A stretch of DNA of 23,911 nt from Ruminococcus sp. (lineage in GTDB: Bacteria; Bacillota; Clostridia; Oscillospirales; Ruminococcaceae): assembly GCA_029063695.1 (NCBI GenBank), contig JAIDNR010000353.1, positions 1 to 23,911 on the forward strand. Reading direction: 5' to 3'. Below the pieces are notes generated by a model that saw nothing but the letters and a program-made list of their open reading frames with translations, made no database searches and had not been told where the DNA came from. Shown in pieces: positions 14,730-23,911 of this stretch (positions are counted from its first letter, which is position 1; each line of letters begins with the position of its first letter). The position numbers and the translations under genes were made by a program.

Positions 14730-16747
14730 AAGATACTTCAAAAGAACTTCTGAAAGAACTTGTCCGCCTTGACATACAGCATGAGGACATTGAAACGGCA
14801 AAGGAAGTTATTGCTGCCTGTCCCGATGCCGCCGCCACACTGGAAAATCCACTTATAACTCTTGATGAGAAACGCAATATAATAAAAAGAATTTTTCCTC
14901 AGAGTCTGGAGCGGTTTATTGCAAATGCTTCAAAATCAGGTGCTGTATCTGAACTCAATGAAATTTTTTCGGAATATGAAGAAATACTTCTCGAAAAACA
15001 GGGAAGTATCAGAGCAGTAGTCCGCTATGTAACTCCGCTTACCGAATCACAGCAGGCTGATTTGCGAAAATTCATCATGGAGAAATTCGTCCGTGATGAT
15101 GTTGATATAGAATACAGGCATGACCCTGATATTATCGGCGGTTTTATTCTTAATGCAGGCGATGTTGAATATGACCGCAGTTACAGAACAAGTCTTCGTG
15201 CAATGCATGAGACTTTGCAGAACAGAGCTGCCGAAACTGCTGAAATCAAAGACGATGTAAAGTCGGGCGATATTATTTCTGTACTCAAAACAGAAGTAAA
15301 GGATTTTGAAGTCCGTTCAGGTGCTACAGAAACAGGCTTTATTGTCAGATTAGGTGACGGTATAGCAAGAGTACACGGAATGAGCGGAGTAATGTACGGT
15401 GAACTTGTTGAGTTTGAAACAGGCGTCCGTGGAATTGTACAGAATCTTGAGGAAAAATCCGTCGGCGTTGTACTTCTTGGTGACGATTACGGCTTAACTG
15501 AAGGTTCATCTGTAGTCCGTACAGGCAAAAGAGCAGGTATCGGCGTAAGTGATGAACTTCTTGGACGTGTTGTAGATGCACTCGGCTCGCCAATTGACGG
15601 TCTCGGACAGATTCACGCAGAAGATTACTTCCCGATTGAACGTGAAGCCCCCGGTGTTATTGAGAGAAAACCTGTCAACGTACCGTTGCAGACAGGTATA
15701 CTTGCTATTGATTCCATGTTCCCGATAGGACGTGGACAGCGTGAACTTATCATAGGCGACAGGCAGACAGGAAAGACCGCAATTGCCGTCGATACTATGA
15801 TTAATCAGAAAGGACAGGACGTTATCTGCGTGTATGTTGCTATCGGACAGAAGTCATCAACAGTCGCACAGGTTGTTAATACACTTAAAAAATATGATGC
15901 TATGGATTATTCAGTAGTTTTGTCAGCATCTGCAAGCGAACCTGCCCCATTTCAGTATATAGCTCCGTATTCAGGTACTGCAATTGCGGAATATTTCATG
16001 TCAAAGGGCAAAGATGTACTGATTATATACGATGATTTATCAAAGCACGCTGTAGCTTACCGTGCAATGTCACTTCTTCTGCACCGTCCGCCGGGACGTG
16101 AAGCTTATCCCGGCGACGTTTTCTATCTTCATTCAAGACTTCTGGAGCGTTCAAGCCGTCTTGATGATGAACATGGCGGCGGTTCTCTTACAGCACTCCC
16201 GATTATTGAGACTCTGGCAGGTGATATTTCCGCATATATCCCGACAAACGTAATTTCTATCACAGACGGACAGATTTTCCTTGAAAGTGAACTTTTCAAC
16301 TCGGGACAGAGACCTGCCGTGAACTATGGACTTTCCGTATCCCGTGTAGGCGGTGCGGCTCAGACCAAGGCAATGAAAAAAGCCGCAGGAAATCTCCGTA
16401 TAGACCTTGCACAATTCAAGGAAATGGAAATCTTCACACAGTTTTCGTCCGAACTTGATTCCGCAACAATAGAACTGCTTAATCATGGTCATCTTATCAC
16501 GGAAATGCTGAAACAGCCGCTTTATAATCCATTGCCGCACTATGAACAGGTTATACTTCTTTATGCGGCTCAGAAACGACTTTTCGAGCATATCAAGCCC
16601 AGGGAGATGAAAGAATACAAGGACGAACTCATGAACTATATTAGAAGCTACGGACAAGATATTATTGAGGAAATCGAAGAGAAAAAAGTTCTTACAGACG
16701 ATTTGATGGAACGTATTGAAAAAATCGTCTCAGCATTTGAGGAATAA
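14726..16747 (+). CDS. atpHA: Fused ATP synthase F1 delta-alpha subunit
   Basis: One uninterrupted frame of 673 codons. Residues about 1-169 are delta (OSCP): ENPLITLDEKRNIIKRIF, then RAVVRYVTPLTESQQADL and DPDIIGGFILNAGDVEYDRS are its conserved blocks. The first delta helix with the usual RPYAKAL motif is missing or much changed. A linker of about 10 residues leads to alpha (about 179-673): the amphipathic N-terminal helix, RLGDGIARVHG, Walker A GDRQTGKT (344-351), IIYDDLSKHAVAYR and the arginine-finger motif SVSRVGGAAQ. Alpha is full length. I see no ribosome site, stop or out-of-frame overlap at the junction; the only internal starts nearby are ATG 15203 and TTG 15215 without ribosome sites. 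The translation start overlaps atpF, with AAGGAGG upstream. Confidence 0.95.
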   Translation: MKDTSKELLKELVRLDIQHEDIETAKEVIAACPDAAATLENPLITLDEKRNIIKRIFPQSLERFIANASKSGAVSELNEIFSEYEEILLEKQGSIRAVVRYVTPLTESQQADLRKFIMEKFVRDDVDIEYRHDPDIIGGFILNAGDVEYDRSYRTSLRAMHETLQNRAAETAEIKDDVKSGDIISVLKTEVKDFEVRSGATETGFIVRLGDGIARVHGMSGVMYGELVEFETGVRGIVQNLEEKSVGVVLLGDDYGLTEGSSVVRTGKRAGIGVSDELLGRVVDALGSPIDGLGQIHAEDYFPIEREAPGVIERKPVNVPLQTGILAIDSMFPIGRGQRELIIGDRQTGKTAIAVDTMINQKGQDVICVYVAIGQKSSTVAQVVNTLKKYDAMDYSVVLSASASEPAPFQYIAPYSGTAIAEYFMSKGKDVLIIYDDLSKHAVAYRAMSLLLHRPPGREAYPGDVFYLHSRLLERSSRLDDEHGGGSLTALPIIETLAGDISAYIPTNVISITDGQIFLESELFNSGQRPAVNYGLSVSRVGGAAQTKAMKKAAGNLRIDLAQFKEMEIFTQFSSELDSATIELLNHGHLITEMLKQPLYNPLPHYEQVILLYAAQKRLFEHIKPREMKEYKDELMNYIRSYGQDIIEEIEEKKVLTDDLMERIEKIVSAFEE

Positions 16748-16756
16748 GGTGAAACT

Positions 16757-19091
<2,335 letters not shown>

Positions 19092-19093
19092 CT

Positions 19094-19504
19094 ATGGCTA
19101 AAACTTTTTACCTTGAAATAATCGCCGCCGACAGAATATTCTTTCAGGGCGACTGCGAACATCTTGTAATCACGGCAATAGACGGACTTTTAGGCATTCT
19201 GGCAGGTCACGAACCGCTTGTAACGTCGCTTCCGACAGGTGAACTGAAGTATATGGTTGATGGTAAATGGAAACACGCTGCTATTTCTGAGGGATTTATT
19301 CAGGTAATGCCTGATAAAGCAGTTATTCTTGCGGATTCATGCGAACTTCCTGAAGAAATCGACATCAAACGTGCGGAAGAGGCAAGACAGCGTGCAGAAG
19401 AAATGCTCCGCCAGAAACAGAGTATACGTGAATACTACGAAACTCAGGCAGCGTTAAACCGTGCAATAAACCGACTGAAAATCTCACAGAAAAAATTCAG
19501 GTGA
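19094..19504 (+). CDS. atpC: ATP synthase F1 subunit epsilon
   Basis: A 136-residue subunit that binds gamma and the c-ring and can inhibit ATP hydrolysis. The N-terminal beta sandwich shows the typical GLLGILAGHEPLVTSLPTGEL and EGFIQVMPDKAVILAD; the C-terminal two-helix part (about 88-136) is complete and lysine/arginine-rich. It starts 2 nt after the beta stop with a weak ribosome site (GGTGA), suggesting coupling to beta. Confidence 0.95.
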   Translation: MAKTFYLEIIAADRIFFQGDCEHLVITAIDGLLGILAGHEPLVTSLPTGELKYMVDGKWKHAAISEGFIQVMPDKAVILADSCELPEEIDIKRAEEARQRAEEMLRQKQSIREYYETQAALNRAINRLKISQKKFR

Positions 19505-19508
19505 TGTT

Positions 19509-20153
19509 ATGATAAAAATTAAATTTGTTGACGGAAATGCCGTTGTAAGCGGTGAATTTGATTTTGGATATATGGGTATTTACAAAGATGAGCAGATAGA
19601 ACTATATGACAGTGACGAAATAAGAGACTGGGATATTGTTGAGGAACATTTTGATGGTGATTTCACAGACGAACAGCTTGCGGATTTCCTGACAGATTAT
19701 TTCAATAACTTTGAGGCTAAAATTCAGGCAAATATAAAGCAGGTAAACAATAATTTTCTGATTAACATATATGAGTACAGTATGGAGGGAATAGGGCGTG
19801 AATTCTGGAAAGAACCGTCAATTACCAATGCCGAATATCTTCCCGAAAATACAGACGGTTTTGACCCGTATACTTTCTATGAAGAAACATGGAAAATTGA
19901 AGAAGAATATAACGATACTCCGAACGACGGCAGTATACAGAAAACCGACGTTGAAAAATTTATACGTGAAAAAATGCCGTTGCTCAATCTTGACGCATTT
20001 TTAGCAGGAATAGTCCCCGAAAGTATGTCGCTTGATGATGGCAGAGTATCTTTTCAGTGTTCCGACAACATAGACTTTGAACACAAAATATTATGCAGTG
20101 CTTACGATGAACTTGACGAAAACCTTACTTTCTGCGACTGGCATAATTTCTGA
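19509..20153 (+). CDS. Acidic protein of unknown function at the end of the atp operon
   Basis: A 214-residue, strongly acidic soluble protein with many Asp, Glu, Phe, Tyr and Trp residues and no signal peptide, membrane helix or known catalytic motif. It begins 4 nt after the atpC stop, so it is probably co-transcribed with ATP synthase. Tracts such as EEHFDGDFTDEQLADFLTDY and EETWKIEEEYND suggest mixed alpha/beta packing with an acidic surface. I do not recognise the family. It could be a passenger gene or an immunity- or DUF-type protein; no function is claimed. Confidence 0.8.
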   Translation: MIKIKFVDGNAVVSGEFDFGYMGIYKDEQIELYDSDEIRDWDIVEEHFDGDFTDEQLADFLTDYFNNFEAKIQANIKQVNNNFLINIYEYSMEGIGREFWKEPSITNAEYLPENTDGFDPYTFYEETWKIEEEYNDTPNDGSIQKTDVEKFIREKMPLLNLDAFLAGIVPESMSLDDGRVSFQCSDNIDFEHKILCSAYDELDENLTFCDWHNF

Positions 20154-20223
20154 TTATATGTCCAAAAATATGCTGTGAAAATTGTGCATACTATCTAATT
20201 GCAAACAATTATTACAGATATGC

Positions 20224-20252
20224 TTGACTTTTTACCGCAAATATTGTAAAAT
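20224..20252 (+). promoter_or_regulatory. Sigma-A promoter of secDF
   Basis: TTGACT (20224-20229), 17 nt, TAAAAT (20247-20252). The predicted start near 20259 gives a leader of about 45 nt before the GTG start of secD. Confidence 0.7.
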
Positions 20253-20304
20253 AATAGTAATTGTCACAGAGACAAACAAAAACCACAAACAGGAGGCAAA
20301 AGAC

Positions 20305-21729
20305 GTGAAAAAAAAGACACGCAAATCAACTTTCTTCATTGTCGTTGCTTTTATTGTGCTGTTTACTGTTTCAGCCGTCACAGGTCTTGATTATCTGTAC
20401 GGCGACAACACAACAACCGTTATCAAGGGCGTTGACGATATTCGTCTTGGTATTGACATCAAGGGCGGTGTTGACGTTACTTTTGCTCCGGCTGACGGAT
20501 ACGATGCAACTGATGAACAGCTTGATGCTGCTGCTCAGAAAATCAAAACCCGTCTCGGTGCACTCGGTATCAATGATAACGAAATCTACAGCGACAACAA
20601 AAGTGACAGAATTATCGTTCGTTTTCCCTGGCAGGCAGGCGAAAGCGAATACGATGCAGGGGAAGCCGTAAAGGAACTCGGCGAAATGGCTGAACTCACT
20701 TTCCGCAAGGGTACTGATTCAACCACTGACGACGACGGAAATGTTATCCCGACAGGTGAAATTGTACTCACAGGCGACGACGTTGACAAGGCAGGCTATA
20801 CTCAGCAGCCAGACAACAACGGCAATCTTGAATATGTCGTTACACTCAAACTTACTTCGGGCGGAGAAAACAGCGGTACTGAAAAATTCGCAAAGGCCAC
20901 AGCAGAACTCAACGGTACGGGTACTCCGATTTCTATCTGGATGGACAACAATATGATTTCTTATCCTACTGTAAACAGTGTTATCACCAATGGCGAGGCT
21001 GTTATTACGGGTAGTTTTACAGATGAATCGGCAAAGGCTCTTGCAGACCAGATTAATTCGGGTGCATTGCCGTTCAAAATGGTAACAACAAGTTTCAAGA
21101 CCATATCTTCAACAATGGGTGAAGGTTCACTTGATGCAATTCTGCTTGCCGCATACATTGCATTCGCACTTATCGCAGTATACATGGTTATTCTTTACAG
21201 ACTGCCCGGATTTGTTGCTGTCATCGCACTTGTCGGACAGATTGCAGGTACACTTGCCGCAATTACAGGCTGGTTCGGATTCATGCCCGGCTCAACTCTT
21301 ACAATTCCGGGTATTGCGGGTATCATTCTTTCAATCGGTATGGGCGTTGATGCAAATATCATCACGGGCGAACGTATCAAGGAAGAAATCCGTTCAGGAA
21401 AATCACTTGATTCTGCAATCAGAATCGCTTACAAGAGAGCGTTTTCCGCTATTCTTGACGGTAATATTACAAACGTAATTATTGCTATCATTCTTATGGG
21501 TGCATTCGGTGTGCCATCAAGCTTCTTCTCACAGATTCTCAACAAGACTATCTTCTTCATGTTCGGTGCAACTACTGAGGGCGTTGTTTACTCATTCGGT
21601 TTCACTCTCCTTGTCGGAGTTGTCTGCAACTTCATTTTCGGTGTATTTGCCGCACAGCTTATGGTTAAATCACTCTCAAGATTCAAGGCATTTCAGAACA
21701 GAAAGCTTTATGGAGGTGATGCAAAATGA
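20305..21729 (+). CDS. secD: Protein translocase subunit SecD
   Basis: A 474-residue membrane protein that uses the proton gradient to help pull exported proteins through SecYEG. A transmembrane segment (about residues 8-27) is followed by the exported P1 domain with LGIDIKGGVDV (the D-x-GG signature), and the C-terminal half has five membrane helices with IGMGVDANIITGERIKEE, a variant of the common VDANVLIFERIREE. GTG at 20305 is chosen because AGGAGG is 8 nt upstream and the product begins KKKTRKS before the first helix; an in-frame ATG at 20182 lies upstream of the promoter. It overlaps secF by 4 nt. Confidence 0.95.
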   Translation: MKKKTRKSTFFIVVAFIVLFTVSAVTGLDYLYGDNTTTVIKGVDDIRLGIDIKGGVDVTFAPADGYDATDEQLDAAAQKIKTRLGALGINDNEIYSDNKSDRIIVRFPWQAGESEYDAGEAVKELGEMAELTFRKGTDSTTDDDGNVIPTGEIVLTGDDVDKAGYTQQPDNNGNLEYVVTLKLTSGGENSGTEKFAKATAELNGTGTPISIWMDNNMISYPTVNSVITNGEAVITGSFTDESAKALADQINSGALPFKMVTTSFKTISSTMGEGSLDAILLAAYIAFALIAVYMVILYRLPGFVAVIALVGQIAGTLAAITGWFGFMPGSTLTIPGIAGIILSIGMGVDANIITGERIKEEIRSGKSLDSAIRIAYKRAFSAILDGNITNVIIAIILMGAFGVPSSFFSQILNKTIFFMFGATTEGVVYSFGFTLLVGVVCNFIFGVFAAQLMVKSLSRFKAFQNRKLYGGDAK

Positions 21730-22706
21730 GTAGCAAAAATAAAAATACAAAACATTCTGCTGAACCTATAAAGGCAATTGGAAAAGTCTATGATTTCTGT
21801 TCAAAGAAAAAACTTATCCTTGTTATTGCAATATGTGTTGTACTTGCACTTATTGCCGGAATTATTATTCGTGGTGTTAATCTCGCTATTGAATTTGAAG
21901 GCGGTACTATGCTGACTTATTCATACATCGGAGACATTGATACAAACAGAATTGACAGTGAGGCTGAAAATATTGTTGGTGTTCCAGTAAGTGTAAGAAC
22001 AGGCGAAAGTCTTGATTCCGACGGTTATCAGGTAACACTCTCTTTCACTTCCGAAGAGGGATTGAACGCTGACAGACAGTTTGAACTTACAGAAGCACTT
22101 ACTTCTGCATTTCCCGAAAATCAGCTTGAACTTTTCGATTCAAATGACGTAAGCCCTGCATCGGGACGTGAATTTCTGTTGAAATGTCTGCTTGCAATGG
22201 TAGTTGCCGCAGTTCTCATTATCATCTACATTGCAATAAGATTCAGCAAAATCGGCGGCTGGTCAGCAGGTATCTGCTCCATTTTCGCTCTCTGTCATGA
22301 CCTTGTTGCCGCACTTGCCGCATCAATCCTTTTCGGATTTGAATTCAATGCAAATATCGTTGCTGTTATTCTCACCATTCTAGGTTACTCAATCAACAAC
22401 ACAATTGTAATTTATGACAGAATAAGAGAAAACAGAACTCTTTTTCCGAAAGCTTCACTCAATGAACTTATTAATATGGGCTGTTCGCAGTCCCTGAAAC
22501 GTTCAATAAGAACTTCTGTCACAACAATCGGTACAATGATTATTGTATCAATCGTTGTACTTGTAAGCGGATACACTTCACTTCTCAGTTTCTCAGTTCC
22601 GCTTATATTTGGTCTTATTTCAGGAACTTACTCATCAATTTTCGTTGCACCTGTAACATGGTCATGGTGGAAAGGCAAGGAGAGTAAAAAATCCAATAAA
22701 GATTAA
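21726..22706 (+). CDS. secF: Protein translocase subunit SecF
   Basis: A 326-residue partner of SecD. The first membrane segment is at about 30-50, followed by AIEFEGGTMLTYSY (the F-x-GG signature) and a short exported domain. Five C-terminal helices contain ALCHDLVAALA and GYSINNTIVIYDRIRENR, the diagnostic SecF motif with its conserved Asp. GGAGGT lies 8 nt before the ATG, inside the end of secD. SecD and SecF are separate genes here, unlike the fused SecDF of B. subtilis. Confidence 0.96.
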   Translation: MSSKNKNTKHSAEPIKAIGKVYDFCSKKKLILVIAICVVLALIAGIIIRGVNLAIEFEGGTMLTYSYIGDIDTNRIDSEAENIVGVPVSVRTGESLDSDGYQVTLSFTSEEGLNADRQFELTEALTSAFPENQLELFDSNDVSPASGREFLLKCLLAMVVAAVLIIIYIAIRFSKIGGWSAGICSIFALCHDLVAALAASILFGFEFNANIVAVILTILGYSINNTIVIYDRIRENRTLFPKASLNELINMGCSQSLKRSIRTSVTTIGTMIIVSIVVLVSGYTSLLSFSVPLIFGLISGTYSSIFVAPVTWSWWKGKESKKSNKD

Positions 22707-22713
22707 AAAATTA

Positions 22714-22744
22714 ACGGTCTGATTCAGTTCAGACCGTTTTTATT
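22714..22744 (+). terminator. Intrinsic terminator after secF, possibly bidirectional
   Basis: A perfect 10-bp stem, AACGGTCTGA (22714-22723) with TCAGACCGTT (22730-22739), and a T-rich tail on the plus strand. The minus strand also has T after the stem (from 22710 downward), so it may also end the convergent mscL transcript. Confidence 0.9.
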
Positions 22745-22756
22745 ATGTACTTGTTC

Positions 22757-23176
22757 TTATTCTGCTTTTTCCGATTCATTTACAGCCTGTGCTTTAAGCA
22801 AATCCCTGATTTCAGTAAGAAGAATTTCTTCCTGTGTGGGTTTCGGAGGTTCAGCAGGCTTTTCAGCTTCTTTCCTGTGAACTGCATTCATAAGCATTGT
22901 AACAATTTTCATCATAACAAATACAACAGCAGCCATGATAATAAAATTAACAACATCATTTAAAAATGCACCATATCTTAATTCAGCTCTCCAGAGTGTA
23001 AAGCTGAGACCGTTGAAACCGCCATAATTGAAAAATCCGAGAATAGGCGAAACAATGTTGTCAAGCAGTGACGTAACAAGATTTGAGAACGCACCGCCGA
23101 TAATTACACCGATAGCCATATCCATTATGTTTCCACGCATTATAAACACTTTAAATTCTTCCAGCAACTTCTTCAT
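22757..23176 (-). CDS. mscL: Large-conductance mechanosensitive channel MscL
   Basis: A 139-residue membrane protein that opens under membrane tension and releases solutes after osmotic downshock. The N-terminal amphipathic helix (KKLLEEFKVFIMRGN), the pore helix TM1 (MDMAIGVIIGGAFSNLVTSLLDNIVSP), a periplasmic loop and TM2 (FLNDVVNFIIMAAVVFVMMK) follow the family order; the C-terminal helix is EEILLTEIRDLLK. The N-terminal GN, the GVIIGGAF packing and the downstream loop look normal. AAGGAG lies 10 nt upstream. It begins 28 nt after the stop of the upstream unknown gene, so the two probably share a transcript. Confidence 0.96.
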   Translation of the reverse strand: MKKLLEEFKVFIMRGNIMDMAIGVIIGGAFSNLVTSLLDNIVSPILGFFNYGGFNGLSFTLWRAELRYGAFLNDVVNFIIMAAVVFVMMKIVTMLMNAVHRKEAEKPAEPPKPTQEEILLTEIRDLLKAQAVNESEKAE

Positions 23177-23204
23177 TTTTTATCTACTCCTTAAAATTTT
23201 AGTT

Positions 23205-23911
23205 TTACTTTAGTTTCGGCAGAGACGGTATTTCCGCAATCTCCTCATGTTTTGTTTTCTTAGCCTGCATATATTCGGGAAGTTGTATATCATCAAGTTC
23301 ACTCTGATAAGGATTTGAACGCTTCGGCATAGCTTCCACAGCATGGTCAGCCCGTGCCATAATTGCCTCCTTATGTTCAGGTACATAAGTTTCAATCGTA
23401 TCTGGGTCAGCATGACCGGCAGAACCCATTGAAACTCTTGGTTTTACTTTTAATCTGACCGAAAGCCGTCCGGCATCAACCTGCTTTGTATCTCCCATTT
23501 TATCCCTTTCGCTGATTTTTTTACGTCCGCCGTCTCCCAAATCGTTTGAGTTAACAGAATCAGCCTTTTTCATGTACATTCTGTTGAATCTAGACGGGTC
23601 GTTTTTTTCAAGTCTGTCAGCGTCAACAACAGGTGTGTCGCTCATATATGAATTTTTCTTTTTATCGGCTCGCTTGAGAGAATCAATATCAAGACCCGAT
23701 ACGGAAACATCGCTCATAGCTCCGCCATGTGCGGATTTTCCGAAAAAATCATCGGCAGACTGTTCTTCTCTGTGTTTTGAAGATTTTCCGCCGTCAAAGA
23801 ATGCCCAGAAATCATCAGGAACATCAACATTTTCATCTTTATCATCTTCCTGCGGCAGAGGTTCGGGAGAATTAATAACAGGCATATCCTGCATTGACGG
23901 CGAGGGATAAC
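23205..23911 (-). CDS. Low-complexity charged protein of unknown function, N-terminus beyond window
   Basis: At least 234 codons, open to the right edge with no stop. The first ATG (23894) has no ribosome site, and the codons before it read YPSPS in frame, so the true start is probably outside. The visible part is rich in Asp, Lys, Ser and Pro and looks disordered, with short themes such as DVPDDFWAFFDGG near its start and repeated Asp-Ala/Arg-Leu phrases (VDADRLEK, VDAGRLSV). No membrane segment or enzyme motif is seen. It lies directly upstream of mscL on the same strand. It may be the linker or tail of a larger protein; I do not recognise it. Confidence 0.7.
   Translation of the reverse strand, partial: YPSPSMQDMPVINSPEPLPQEDDKDENVDVPDDFWAFFDGGKSSKHREEQSADDFFGKSAHGGAMSDVSVSGLDIDSLKRADKKKNSYMSDTPVVDADRLEKNDPSRFNRMYMKKADSVNSNDLGDGGRKKISERDKMGDTKQVDAGRLSVRLKVKPRVSMGSAGHADPDTIETYVPEHKEAIMARADHAVEAMPKRSNPYQSELDDIQLPEYMQAKKTKHEEIAEIPSLPKLK

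Overview
The window looks like chromosomal DNA of a spore-forming, AT-rich Bacillota of the class Clostridia. The support is strong AGGAGG-type ribosome sites, sigma-A promoters of TTGACA/TATAAT type, the sporulation genes yabP and yabQ, the B. subtilis-like orders secG-rnr and yabP-yabQ-divIC-yabR, and a Ser/Thr/Glu-rich lipoprotein of a style common in Ruminococcus relatives. The genus-level guess is inference; no rRNA or marker gene is present to settle it.

Layout. (1) 1-3275, minus strand: secG, an intrinsic terminator, rnr (RNase R), and a translationally coupled lipoprotein that runs off the left edge. (2) 3496-5119, plus strand, divergent from secG: yabP, yabQ, divIC and an S1-domain yabR-like gene, closed by a strong terminator. 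(3) 5208-13114: a tightly packed, mostly overlapping polysaccharide operon behind a perfect-consensus promoter. It holds a polyprenyl-phosphate sugar-phosphate transferase, manC, gmd, a small membrane protein, two GT4 glycosyltransferases flanking a 71-residue unknown, an SDR that best fits GDP-4-keto-6-deoxy-D-mannose reductase (rmd), and a small coiled-coil unknown. manC, gmd and rmd would supply GDP-D-rhamnose. (4) 13137-19504: the F-type ATP synthase operon in the order a-c-b-(delta+alpha)-gamma-beta-epsilon, with a structured leader, followed by an acidic unknown gene. (5) 20224-22706: secD and secF with their own promoter and a terminator. (6) 22757-23911, minus strand: mscL behind a low-complexity gene cut by the right edge.

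The most unusual feature is a single 673-codon reading frame that joins complete-looking ATP synthase delta and alpha subunits with no stop and no visible internal ribosome site. The usual enzyme has one delta and three alphas, so the fusion poses a direct stoichiometry problem. Second are two leader structures: nested inverted repeats containing a terminator-like hairpin between the atp promoter and atpB, and an 8-bp hairpin lying exactly between the ribosome site and start codon of the first polysaccharide gene.

No tRNA, rRNA, CRISPR array or insertion sequence was seen. No gene-free stretch exceeds about 220 bases.
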